In this document: positions 44,424-52,794 of the stretch, piece by piece
How positions within the stretch are numbered: the first letter of the stretch is position 1
Layout: the number at the start of each line of letters is the position of its first letter
Assembly: GCA_016936555.1 (NCBI GenBank)
Contig: JAFGXR010000100.1
Coordinates: 1 to 64,000, forward strand
From: Spirochaetales bacterium
Lineage (GTDB): Bacteria > Spirochaetota > Spirochaetia > DSM-2461
Reading direction: 5' to 3'
DNA length: 64,000 nucleotides
Translations under genes and position numbers: made by a program
The notes under the pieces: generated by a model
What the model was told of the DNA's origin: nothing
What the model saw: the letters and a program-made list of their open reading frames with translations, nothing else
Databases searched by the model: none

Positions 44424-44595
44424 TGAGGGGTACGCTCTTCTCGATGTTCTCATAGCCCTGCTGATTATCGTTCTGGGCTTCGGTTCGCTGTTCGGCGCTC
44501 TGCGGACTGCAGGAGATCTTTCCATCCGCTATGAGAAGGCTGTCATAACCGGTCTCGATGAGCGGAACAGGCGGGCTGATGATTTCGGGAAGTGA
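44401..44595 (+). CDS. Very short minor pseudopilin (GspH/I-like), 64 aa
   Basis: A prepilin-type N-terminus is clear: ADEG/YALLDVLIALLIIVLG, with Asp instead of Glu at +5 and a long hydrophobic helix. Only about 40 residues follow the helix start, against about 100 in normal GspI. I use ATG 44401 (ATG 44392 and GTG 44398 are alternatives); all lie inside the end of gspG. It overlaps the next gene by 17 to 38 bases. It may be a reduced minor pseudopilin made only of the helix, or the remains of a longer gene. Confidence 0.6.
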   Translation: MSTPGKADEGYALLDVLIALLIIVLGFGSLFGALRTAGDLSIRYEKAVITGLDERNRRADDFGK

Positions 44596-45019
44596 AGAGG
44601 GCTATACATTTGTGGAAGTGCTGGCTGCTCTGGCCATCCTCTCCCTGTCGGGATTTCTGATCTGGACAGGTCTGTCCGCCGGATTGGCTTTTCTCGATAA
44701 GCTGGCAGCCCGGAACCGGGAAATCTCCGAAATTGCCCTATTTGAATATTTACTCAGAACCGAAGCGTATAAGATCGGTCCCGCCTATTGGGAAAGGGAT
44801 ATTCCCGAAGACGCCTGTGGCGGTGTCTTTGAGGATGACGGGAGGCTGTTTCTCAAAACGGATCAGGGCGATATCCCGTTTTTCACTCTTCATCTCATTG
44901 AGATCGGCAACAGCCGATCGGAGATCCGCTTGAAGATAAAAACGGACAGAGACTTCGAACTGGATATAAATGCAAATTACGGAAAGTTCCCTCTGATCGG
45001 AAATGATGATGACTCGTAG
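44579..45019 (+). CDS. Minor pseudopilin (GspJ-like)
   Basis: A prepilin-like protein of 146 residues from ATG 44579; ATG 44558 would add 7 residues. The processing site is EEG/YTFVEVLAALAILSL with Glu at +5. The globular part is about 115 residues and predominantly beta, as in GspI/GspJ tip pseudopilins. It precedes gspK, the position expected for gspJ. The assignment to J instead of I or H is by order. Confidence 0.75.
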   Translation: MISGSEEGYTFVEVLAALAILSLSGFLIWTGLSAGLAFLDKLAARNREISEIALFEYLLRTEAYKIGPAYWERDIPEDACGGVFEDDGRLFLKTDQGDIPFFTLHLIEIGNSRSEIRLKIKTDRDFELDINANYGKFPLIGNDDDS

Positions 45020-46043
45020 CGATCAAAGCGGGTATTCATCGGTCAGCGCCTTGATTCTGCTGCTCTTTTTATCGACCCTTGCATTAGGGGTCATCGGATA
45101 TTCCCGATCGGCGGCAAATCAATATCTGCGCATCGAAGCCCTGTATGAGCGTCGGGAAATCCTTGAGACGGCTATGGAGGAGTTGATAGCCCGGATGAGC
45201 AGCGACCCGACTCCGGACGCCGATGCCCCCTCCGATCCGGTCTGGTCCTGGATCGAAAATCGCTCCGCCGGGGAACCGCAGGTGAAACTGGAAGATATCT
45301 CCAGCCGGTTCAATCTGAATTTCATGCGGACAGCTATGCTGGAAAACAGCTCTTTCTCTTCCATGATGATAAACGGGAAAAGTCCGGAGGACCTCAAGCA
45401 GAACCGCGGGGAAAGAGGATTCGCAACTGATCTTGCAGAAGGATACGGGGAATATTTCAGCGAAGAAGATCTCCGTAAGTATTTTACCGTCTATTCCTAT
45501 GCAAATCTCAATGTAACTTATGAAGATTCTCTGAAAAAACTCTATGAGATCCGGATAGATGAAGGCGGTGCGCTTCTCTTTCTTTCGGAAATCCAATCTC
45601 TGATTGCTACGCTCATAATGGCCGATGAGCAGGAAATGGACAGAATACTGGGTGCCGAAAAGGAAAGGCTCTATCCTCTGATAAACATCGAGCCGCTTAT
45701 CAATGTCAACTTTGCTGAAGAGGAGATCCTTAAAGCCGTTCTCTATTATCCCTACAGAGGAACAACACATGAAAAAGCGGGAGATTTTCTGGAAATTATC
45801 CGGGCCGAGCGGTCTGTTCTGGAAATCGATGGGGACAGACTTTCGGAGATTCTGCCCGATGAAGAGGAGTATCTCCGAATCCGGCAGTATCTGGGAACAA
45901 GAACCTGGTTCTGGAAAGCCTCAGTAGAATATGAAGAGGCGGAACTGACAGTCATTTTTGCACGGCTCCCGGAAGATAGGGAACGGGAAGGCGGGATTCC
46001 CTTCAGAATAATCGAATGGCAATTTTTAACAGTTGAAAAATAG
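45003..46043 (+). CDS. gspK: Minor pseudopilin GspK
   Basis: A 346-residue large minor pseudopilin. The processing site is QSG/YSSVSALILLLFL, lacking Glu at +5 as is usual for GspK. The large globular domain (about 40-346) contains the helical insertion typical of GspK, with ISSRFNLN near residue 100, LNVTY, and INIEPLINVNFAEEEILKAV matching the family region that forms the tip with I and J. It starts inside the end of the J-like gene and is the last gene of the operon. Confidence 0.88.
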   Translation: MMMTRSDQSGYSSVSALILLLFLSTLALGVIGYSRSAANQYLRIEALYERREILETAMEELIARMSSDPTPDADAPSDPVWSWIENRSAGEPQVKLEDISSRFNLNFMRTAMLENSSFSSMMINGKSPEDLKQNRGERGFATDLAEGYGEYFSEEDLRKYFTVYSYANLNVTYEDSLKKLYEIRIDEGGALLFLSEIQSLIATLIMADEQEMDRILGAEKERLYPLINIEPLINVNFAEEEILKAVLYYPYRGTTHEKAGDFLEIIRAERSVLEIDGDRLSEILPDEEEYLRIRQYLGTRTWFWKASVEYEEAELTVIFARLPEDREREGGIPFRIIEWQFLTVEK

Positions 46044-46060
46044 GCTCTTTCTGTCATAAT
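46033..46060 (+). promoter_or_regulatory. Promoter for the CheY-like gene
   Basis: TTGAAA at 46033-46038 and CATAAT at 46055-46060 are 16 bases apart; the -35 lies inside the end of gspK. A GAGGG ribosome binding site precedes the ATG at 46079. Confidence 0.45.
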
Positions 46061-46078
46061 TAGAAACAGAGGGTAATA

Positions 46079-46450
46079 ATGATACGAATTCTGATTATTG
46101 ATGATGATCCTACGATACGCTTCAGTCTCTCCAGTCACTTTTCTGATTACGATTATGAAGTCTTCGAAGCTGATGATGCCTCCGAAGGACTTGAAATCAT
46201 GGAAAAGGAGAGTGTTGATGCGGTTATCGTCGATCTCAGAATGCCCGGTATTTCCGGCGATCAGTTTATAAGAAATATTTACCAGAAATTTGAAGGAACT
46301 GTCTTTCTCATACATACCGGGTCGACAGAGTTTACGCTTCCCGATGAATTCGCATCTTTCGAACGCGTTTCCAACAGAGTCTTTCTAAAACCGGTTTTAG
46401 ATCTCGAAGAGATGAACCGCGAAATAGAAATTCTCTTGAATAAAGGTTAA
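46079..46450 (+). CDS. Stand-alone response regulator receiver (CheY-like)
   Basis: A 123-residue single receiver domain. The acidic pocket is IIDDD (residues 6-10). The phosphorylation site is Asp52 in IVDLRMPGISG, the switch Thr is Thr80 and the invariant Lys is Lys104 in FLKP. There is no output domain, so it should act by protein contact. It follows gspK with its own promoter and converges on the vWA gene, overlapping its stop by four bases. Its sensor kinase is not in the window. Confidence 0.9.
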   Translation: MIRILIIDDDPTIRFSLSSHFSDYDYEVFEADDASEGLEIMEKESVDAVIVDLRMPGISGDQFIRNIYQKFEGTVFLIHTGSTEFTLPDEFASFERVSNRVFLKPVLDLEEMNREIEILLNKG

Positions 46451-49092
46451 CCGAACCAGAATCGGTCTTTTCTCCTCCGGTACAGGCTTTCTTCCTTAGC
46501 TTTGTCGATTTTTAACCTCAATTCGTTCAAGTCCTCAGGTTCTATCGATACATTTGTGATTTTTCTCCGGCCGGGAAGAAGTCTGATGAAAATATTAACC
46601 AGAAAAAGCAGAAGCGCCGCCAGAACCAGAAGCTCTTTCATATCCTTAGTGCTGCTGATATCTTCGGCGTCGATCAGTGAGAAATCGGGGTTGTTCACAT
46701 TTATCATGGTCCCTCCTGTAGTTTCCGCCAGTTCGATCAGTAGAGTGAAATCCTCTTTCATCGGTCTGAACTCGGAGGAGTAGGGAATGCTGATGCCAGT
46801 AATCTCGGGATCTATTCTGTTTTCTCCGTCATAAACCGTAATCAGACTTGTCCCTTCGACGGGTATCTCAAATGAGCCTTCATACAGACCGGGACCGTTC
46901 TGATCAAGGGTAATCAGTTGTTCCGACCCGTCCGGTGAAGTAATGATGGCTTCCAGATCCAGTTTGTTGATGTAGCGGGATTCCCTGTCTTTGGCATCTA
47001 TAATCATGGAACGGTGATTTCCCGTACCGGAGAATGTAAAATTGAGGTTCTGTTCTCTGAAAGGACGTTCGACCCAGCGGACCATCTGTGCGGCAAATCG
47101 GGGAAACCTGTCCCAGGCTACTAGTCTTCCTGCCCATCGGCCGGAAAAGTCTGAACTCCAGGACACGGTTCTACCCAAACCGTAATTCCAGGCCGAGAGA
47201 AGGGGATGGTTTTCGTCGGATGTCAGAATATGCATAGCTCCCGATTTGGGATAGGTAAGGACAAATCCCTCCAGAGCGGGGAAAGGCTCGTCTATTCCTT
47301 CCGTTATGCTGTGTTGGACCATCTGTCCGGGAAGAAAGGTTTCCTCCACGATGTGGGCTCTGGAAACGATAAAGGATTCCGATGCGAAGATTCTGGGAAC
47401 GTCCCGTATATCCGCCGAGTAATAAGTTCGTCCGCCGCCCCAGAGTGCGATGTTTTCCATAAGCTCTCTATCGGAATCCATTCCCACGGCAACGGTCGAG
47501 ACTGTAATCCCTTCATCTCCGATCGTCCTGGACAGTTTTTCGAATTCACCTTCCTCCGATAATCCGTCCGATAGGATAATCATATGCCGCACCGCCGAAT
47601 CCGAGGAATGAAGTTCATTATAGGCCGCTTCCATCGCCGGGTACAGATCTGTACCGCCCTGGGATTCCACCAGCATCAGCTGATCCCTGATGGTATCTAA
47701 TTCCTTGGCTTCTATCATGGGAACAGCGAAATAAAAATCCGTATCAAATGCAATAATGCCGACGTGGTAAAAGGGATTGAGTATTTCTATGGCTTCCATC
47801 ACCGCTTCTTTGGCAACGTCCAGCTTATTTATGCCCCGCTCTACGGCACTTTTCATGCTTCCGGAACGATCGATGACCATGATCATGGTCAGACTCGGAA
47901 TCTGAAGGGAAGATGTAACATCCATATCCACAGGCAGAATTTCCTCAATCGGCGTATCGTAATAACCGCCGGCCCCGAAACTTTTATCTCCTCCGATCAT
48001 AATGAATCCGCCGCCCTTGTTTTTTACAAAATCCCGTATCAGTTCCATTGTCTCAATAGATACGGCACCGGAAGGTACGTTGTAGAAAATAATGCTCTCG
48101 TATTCGAGAAGACGGCCCGCCGTGCCGGGAATTTCTCCGGGCTTGAAGATTTCCGCTTCGATATTCTGGACCGCCAGGGCTTTTTTAAAATAGGGACTGC
48201 CCTTTTCGCTGACGATCATGATTTTAGGATCACCCGATACTGTGACAGGAACCGTCATGATATTGTTTTCTATGTAGGTGTCCCTATCAGGTTCGATAAG
48301 GGCTTTGTATTCATGAATCCCCGCATCTCCGATTCTCGAAGAGTAGGTAAAGGTATTCAAACCGCTATAGAGATTAATTCTCTCTTCTCCCATGTAGGAC
48401 CCGTCTCTGAAAAATGTGACGCGGGCTCCGGTTTGAACTGTGCTGCCTATTATGAGCGTATAATCGTGAACCTGATGGCTTGCAATTTTGCCGGGAACGA
48501 TAAAATCCTGGATATACACTTCCGATTCGGGGATTTCCGAATAAAGGGGTACCGTATAGATTCTGATTCCCGCCGATGCGGCCCTGACCGCGGCATTCCT
48601 GCTGTAACCAATGTTTTCGAGGCCATCGGAGAACAGGACTATCGATCGTTTCCCTTTTGCCGGGAACATGCCGATAGCCTCATACAGGGCTGCTTCGATA
48701 TTCGTGGCTCTACCGGAAACTCTTGACTCCCAGGTCATGCGGCTGAGATTGGTCTGAAGATTTCTTTCTATCATCCCCGAATCCCCGAACAGAACGATTC
48801 CCGCAAGGTCGTCGGGATTCATTTCATCCAGTCTTCTGTTGATTATCTGTGCGGCGCTTTCCCTGGCCGCCGTAGAAACGCTGTCAGACACATCGACCAG
48901 GAAAACCGTATAGTCTCTCGACCTGTCCCGGATGATACCGAATCCCGATAGAGCCAGCACAAGAAGTACATATGAGGCAACATAAAGAGTCAACGCAGTT
49001 CGCGATAGGCGGTCACGCCTCTTTTTCCGGTTTCTATAGAGAAATAAGAGGGGAACCGGAAGCAGTAAAAGGTAGAGTGGCGAAGTTACCAT
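46447..49092 (-). CDS. Double vWA membrane protein with GATase-like middle domain
   Basis: An 881-residue protein, the last gene of the MoxR/vWA operon. Two N-terminal helices (about residues 5-20 and 33-52) are followed by a first vWA domain with a full metal site (Asp67-x-Ser69-x-Ser71, Thr130, SDG at 155-157). A middle class-I glutamine-amidotransferase-like domain (about 285-395, with GGGFIMIGGDKSFGAGGY) comes next. A second vWA domain has Asp408-x-Ser410-x-Ser412 and a GGTDLYP Thr site. A beta-sandwich region and a C-terminal helix (about 820-840) end the protein. I use ATG 49092, preceded by CAGGAGGGCAA, instead of the upstream ATG 49113. Both metal sites look functional. Confidence 0.85.
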   Translation of the reverse strand: MVTSPLYLLLLPVPLLFLYRNRKKRRDRLSRTALTLYVASYVLLVLALSGFGIIRDRSRDYTVFLVDVSDSVSTAARESAAQIINRRLDEMNPDDLAGIVLFGDSGMIERNLQTNLSRMTWESRVSGRATNIEAALYEAIGMFPAKGKRSIVLFSDGLENIGYSRNAAVRAASAGIRIYTVPLYSEIPESEVYIQDFIVPGKIASHQVHDYTLIIGSTVQTGARVTFFRDGSYMGEERINLYSGLNTFTYSSRIGDAGIHEYKALIEPDRDTYIENNIMTVPVTVSGDPKIMIVSEKGSPYFKKALAVQNIEAEIFKPGEIPGTAGRLLEYESIIFYNVPSGAVSIETMELIRDFVKNKGGGFIMIGGDKSFGAGGYYDTPIEEILPVDMDVTSSLQIPSLTMIMVIDRSGSMKSAVERGINKLDVAKEAVMEAIEILNPFYHVGIIAFDTDFYFAVPMIEAKELDTIRDQLMLVESQGGTDLYPAMEAAYNELHSSDSAVRHMIILSDGLSEEGEFEKLSRTIGDEGITVSTVAVGMDSDRELMENIALWGGGRTYYSADIRDVPRIFASESFIVSRAHIVEETFLPGQMVQHSITEGIDEPFPALEGFVLTYPKSGAMHILTSDENHPLLSAWNYGLGRTVSWSSDFSGRWAGRLVAWDRFPRFAAQMVRWVERPFREQNLNFTFSGTGNHRSMIIDAKDRESRYINKLDLEAIITSPDGSEQLITLDQNGPGLYEGSFEIPVEGTSLITVYDGENRIDPEITGISIPYSSEFRPMKEDFTLLIELAETTGGTMINVNNPDFSLIDAEDISSTKDMKELLVLAALLLFLVNIFIRLLPGRRKITNVSIEPEDLNELRLKIDKAKEESLYRRRKDRFWFG

Positions 49093-50930
49093 TTGCCCTC
49101 CTGAATCATCCATTCCGCGGAAAGAGCCATCAGAGCCAGGGCCATGAGCAGCGATATAAGGGGGAATTTGTATTCTCCGGTCTTCTCCTCACGGTCCTCC
49201 TCTGTCACTTCCGGAAACCGGGATGAAATATCCGATTCGTCGCGGTTGTTCAGATTGACGGAAAATGACTGTGTTTCCCCGCCGTATTCCATTCTGTACA
49301 GCCCGGTCCTGATTGTTCCGCTGAAACTGTTTCCTTCTATGGCGATCTTTCTTCCCGAGGGAAGCGTCACCTCACCGGTTTTAAACCGGGGCAGAATTCT
49401 CCCCAGACTGAATGTGCTGCCCGGCACCAGCTGGTTTATTTTTTCCCGCGAATACCCGTCGGTCAGCCAGTCTACAGAATTCCTGATGAGTACGGGAAAG
49501 GACGGGCTGAGAGGAAGATCGCTGTCTGTAAGATCAAAGGGGATATAAATCGATTTCATAAACCGGCTTTCAAGTGCGTAGAGGAGGCCCGTGTTTCCTC
49601 CTGAAACAAGCTCCTGAACCTGCGGACCGGCAAGGGGGGACCGGGCCTGTAATACCGAAATACCCGACAGGTCCAGCGATTCGGTAACAGGATGCTTAAC
49701 TGAAATGAATACAGTTTGAGGCCGCATCTTTTCACCATTGTCCCTGATTCTCGAAGGGAGAACATCGATATACAGATACCGTCCCGTCCCGTCGTTTTCC
49801 CGGGGGGGGATTCTGTCATAGATTACCAGATCGAAATTATCCGGTATCTCCTGAACCGGTATACCCGCCGAATTGTAAAACACCGGCGATGTATTGGCCG
49901 TAAGTGAATTTTCTCTTTCAAGCAGGCTTGAGAAACGCTCGAGATAAATATCTCCTATTGATTCGAGCGCTCTTTCCAGGAAAAAATTGCCGGGAGATAC
50001 AAGCAGAACTTTTTTCCGGCTCATAGAACTTATGTAGGTGGATGCTCTGTCGTCGCAATCCAGTAGATCATCGGAAAACAATACCGCACTGATCTCACTA
50101 TCGGGCTCCGATTCCAGTTCGACTATCTCTCTTGTCCGTGACCAGGGATCCAGTTCTCCGCTGATTTTTTCGAGAAGTTCTCCATTCTTATAGATTTCTC
50201 CGTCGTAGGGAACCCTTTCCGTGGAAAAGTTACTGATCTCCATGTAGAGTTCGAAACCAATATTACCGGCCATCTCTCTCAGGTAAAAATCGGTAATGGC
50301 AAGATTGCCGCTCGATTCCTTCCCGGCCCGGATAAATTTGAAATTATCCGTTTCCGAAGGCACATAATTGAAAGCGCCGTCGCTGATCATGATAATGGAA
50401 CCCTCCGCCGTGACAGAAGCGCTGGCTATTTTCATCGCTTCTTCAACGCCGTTGCCCAGATCGGTCTCCTCGATCGAGCGTATCGAGGAAATAAGCTGCT
50501 CTTTATTGCTGCTGTAGGAACTTATAATCTGAGGCGGGTAGGAAGAGGTTATAATCATGATTTCTCCGAGAGATCCTTTTACGACATTTATGGCTTTTTC
50601 TCTGGCATCATCAAGCCGGCTCCGCCCCTCTTCGACAACAGACATGCTGGCGGAATTGTCTATGAGAAGCACAGAGTTTTCTCTGCGGAGCGGAATTGTA
50701 AAGGGAACTTTCAGATCGGCTGAAGCCAGTGAGAGAAAAAGGACAGTAAGGATCTGAAAGAGAAGTATGAGAAAAGTCGGTACTTTGTATTTTCTTTTTT
50801 TCCTTACCCGATCCCAGATAAGAAGAGAAGAGACTTCTTTTGATTCCATTCTCCTCAGGAGTACATGGAGAAGGATAATCAATGGTATCAGGAGCAGGAG
50901 AAAAAGGGCTCCGGGATTTCCGACGGTCAA
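49086..50930 (-). CDS. vWA-domain membrane protein of the BatA type, 614 aa
   Basis: The N-terminal PGALFLLLLIPLIILLHVLLRR is the BatA (aerotolerance) N-terminal domain with helices at about residues 8-25 and 52-72. A vWA domain follows (about 85-210) with the metal site Asp91-x-Ser93-x-Ser95 in LLIDNSASMSV and a later MISDGAF. Residues 215-560 are beta-rich and extracytoplasmic, and a last helix lies at about 590-607. It overlaps the downstream gene by 7 bases and the DUF58 gene by 4, so they are co-translated. It probably presents its vWA domain to the periplasm. Confidence 0.87.
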   Translation of the reverse strand: MTVGNPGALFLLLLIPLIILLHVLLRRMESKEVSSLLIWDRVRKKRKYKVPTFLILLFQILTVLFLSLASADLKVPFTIPLRRENSVLLIDNSASMSVVEEGRSRLDDAREKAINVVKGSLGEIMIITSSYPPQIISSYSSNKEQLISSIRSIEETDLGNGVEEAMKIASASVTAEGSIIMISDGAFNYVPSETDNFKFIRAGKESSGNLAITDFYLREMAGNIGFELYMEISNFSTERVPYDGEIYKNGELLEKISGELDPWSRTREIVELESEPDSEISAVLFSDDLLDCDDRASTYISSMSRKKVLLVSPGNFFLERALESIGDIYLERFSSLLERENSLTANTSPVFYNSAGIPVQEIPDNFDLVIYDRIPPRENDGTGRYLYIDVLPSRIRDNGEKMRPQTVFISVKHPVTESLDLSGISVLQARSPLAGPQVQELVSGGNTGLLYALESRFMKSIYIPFDLTDSDLPLSPSFPVLIRNSVDWLTDGYSREKINQLVPGSTFSLGRILPRFKTGEVTLPSGRKIAIEGNSFSGTIRTGLYRMEYGGETQSFSVNLNNRDESDISSRFPEVTEEDREEKTGEYKFPLISLLMALALMALSAEWMIQEGKW

Positions 50931-51811
50931 CCTATCATCCCTCCCTCTCTCAGATATCTGAGAAGAAAATCTTCGATGGGCACGAGGTTTCCCGAACGGA
51001 TATAATCAATCCGCTTCTGACGGCAGAACTGTTCGATCGATGCGAACCAGCTTTCCAGTTCACTTTCATAGTTCCCAATGAATTTTCTGTCTGCCGAAAC
51101 CTTTAATTTATCCCCGCTTTCCGAATCAACCAGTTTGTAGGAGCCATAGAGGCGAGGTGACAGTTCCTCCTCGGAAAGAACCTGTAGAACCACGACATCG
51201 AATTTCCTGTAAATCAGAGAGAGAAGGCCTTCTTCAAAGCCCTTACTGTCGAGCATATCGGAAATAACCACGGCGGTTCCCGGTCTTTTCACTTTCCCGG
51301 CATATTCCTTCAGGGCTCTGTTGAATTCGGTCGACCCGTCGGCTTCTATGGCTTCCAGATAGGCAAAAAGGGAATGAAGGCTGGAAAGCCTCCTCTCGGG
51401 AATATAGATTTCCCCCATTCTGTCGGAAAATGATGTCACTCCGACTCTGTCGAGGCTGTGTACGGCGATATAGGCCAGGGCGCCGGCAATTTTTTTGGCA
51501 TAGTCCATTTTCGAAGGTTTTCCCTCATTCATGGACAGGCTGGTATCGAGGAGAATATGGACCGATTGATCTTCTTCTCCTGAAAATATCTTGATCAGCA
51601 GCTTTTCGAGTCTTCCGTAAATGTTCCAGTCAATATAGCGCAAATCATCGCCGCTGTTGTAATTGCGGTAATCGTAGAACTCCGTGCTCATGCCGCGGCG
51701 GATGACTCTATGCTCGCCCCGCACAGCTCCTTTCCTCAGTTTTTTGCTGAGAATGGAGAATTGTTCCAGTTTCCTGAGAAAATCTCTGTCGAAGAGGAGG
51801 GAGTCGGTCAT
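50927..51811 (-). CDS. DUF58 protein (MoxR partner)
   Basis: A 294-residue cytoplasmic protein. The DUF58 signature is YDYRNYNSGDDLRYIDWNIYGR near residues 46-67. It is followed by a vWA-like core with Asp89-x-Ser91-x-Ser93 in LLDTSLSMNEG and an intact VVISDMLD. DUF58 proteins are constant partners of MoxR ATPases. The four-base overlaps with both neighbours (ATGA) support a fixed stoichiometry. It likely carries metal-dependent adhesion activity and couples MoxR action to the membrane vWA proteins. Confidence 0.9.
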   Translation of the reverse strand: MTDSLLFDRDFLRKLEQFSILSKKLRKGAVRGEHRVIRRGMSTEFYDYRNYNSGDDLRYIDWNIYGRLEKLLIKIFSGEEDQSVHILLDTSLSMNEGKPSKMDYAKKIAGALAYIAVHSLDRVGVTSFSDRMGEIYIPERRLSSLHSLFAYLEAIEADGSTEFNRALKEYAGKVKRPGTAVVISDMLDSKGFEEGLLSLIYRKFDVVVLQVLSEEELSPRLYGSYKLVDSESGDKLKVSADRKFIGNYESELESWFASIEQFCRQKRIDYIRSGNLVPIEDFLLRYLREGGMIG

Positions 51812-52794
51812 AGAGCCTTCACAATTGAGTCCAGAATGCTGTCGGGAGTGATGCTTTCCGCTTCGCCCTCGAAACTCAGGATGATTCTGTGTCTGAGAGA
51901 GGGGTATGCGGCTCTTTTGATATCTTCAAAACTGACATTGTACCGGCCGCTGATCAGAGCGTAGACTTTTCCGGCCAGAATCATGCTCTGAAGACCTCTC
52001 GGCGAAGCGCCGTATCGTATGTAACGGGAAAAAGAACCGGTTTCCGTTTCGGGATGAGTCGCTTTTAGTATCGATACAGCATAATCCCGGACTTCCTCCG
52101 GTACAGGGACGGATCTGATCAGTTTTTTCATTCCGTTGATCATGTCCATATCGGAGAGGACATCCAGTTCAGGCATGGATACGCCGGTGGTCAATTCGGC
52201 AATTCTCCCCAGTTCCCCGCTGTCGGGATAGTTGACGATGAGCTTGAAAAAGAAACGGTCCAGCTGGGCTTCCGGCAGAGGGTAGGTCCCCTCCATTTCA
52301 ATCGGGTTCTGCGTCGCCAGAACGATAAACGGTTCCTCCAGCATGTGGGAAACTCCTCCCACAGTCACCTGTCTCTCCTGCATGGCTTCGAGAAGAGCGG
52401 ACTGGGTTTTGGGGGTCGCCCTGTTGATTTCGTCGGCGAGAAGGACCTGGGAGAAAACCGGTCCGCGGCTGAACCGGATGGAGGTCCCCCCGGCATCATC
52501 CTTCATCAGCACATTGGTGCCGATAATGTCGGCGGGCATCAGGTCGGGCGTAAACTGGATTCTCGACATTTTCAGGCCCAGAACAGCACCCATCGTTTTA
52601 ATCAGATGGGTTTTTCCCAGTCCCGGCACTCCTTCTATCAGGGCATGGCCTCCCGCCAGAAGGCATACCAGAATATTCTCAAGAAGGTCGCTATGTCCGA
52701 TGACGGCTTTGGATATTTCCTCTTTCAGTTTTTCAAAGTTCTCAATAAAGGACTGGACATCCTCTTTTTTTATCTCCGCTGTTTCATTCATCAT
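51808..52794 (-). CDS. MoxR-family AAA+ ATPase
   Basis: A 328-residue AAA+ chaperone-like ATPase of the MoxR/RavA clade. Walker A GVPGLGKT is at residues 55-62, Walker B LLADEINRATPKTQSALLEA near 118-137, sensor 1 LATQNPIEMEGTYPLPEAQLDRF near 160, and sensor 2 in the C-terminal lid (YGASPRGLQSMIL). MoxR ATPases act with vWA-domain proteins in maturing or loading metal cofactors or complexes; here the vWA partners are the next three genes. It overlaps the upstream gene by 11 bases. Confidence 0.95.
   Translation of the reverse strand: MMNETAEIKKEDVQSFIENFEKLKEEISKAVIGHSDLLENILVCLLAGGHALIEGVPGLGKTHLIKTMGAVLGLKMSRIQFTPDLMPADIIGTNVLMKDDAGGTSIRFSRGPVFSQVLLADEINRATPKTQSALLEAMQERQVTVGGVSHMLEEPFIVLATQNPIEMEGTYPLPEAQLDRFFFKLIVNYPDSGELGRIAELTTGVSMPELDVLSDMDMINGMKKLIRSVPVPEEVRDYAVSILKATHPETETGSFSRYIRYGASPRGLQSMILAGKVYALISGRYNVSFEDIKRAAYPSLRHRIILSFEGEAESITPDSILDSIVKAL

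Noticed and set aside
47764-48726. 320-codon open frame on the plus strand opposite the double vWA gene
   Set aside because: The opposite strand has two complete vWA metal sites and a GATase-like domain, so the antisense frame is a shadow with low-complexity composition.
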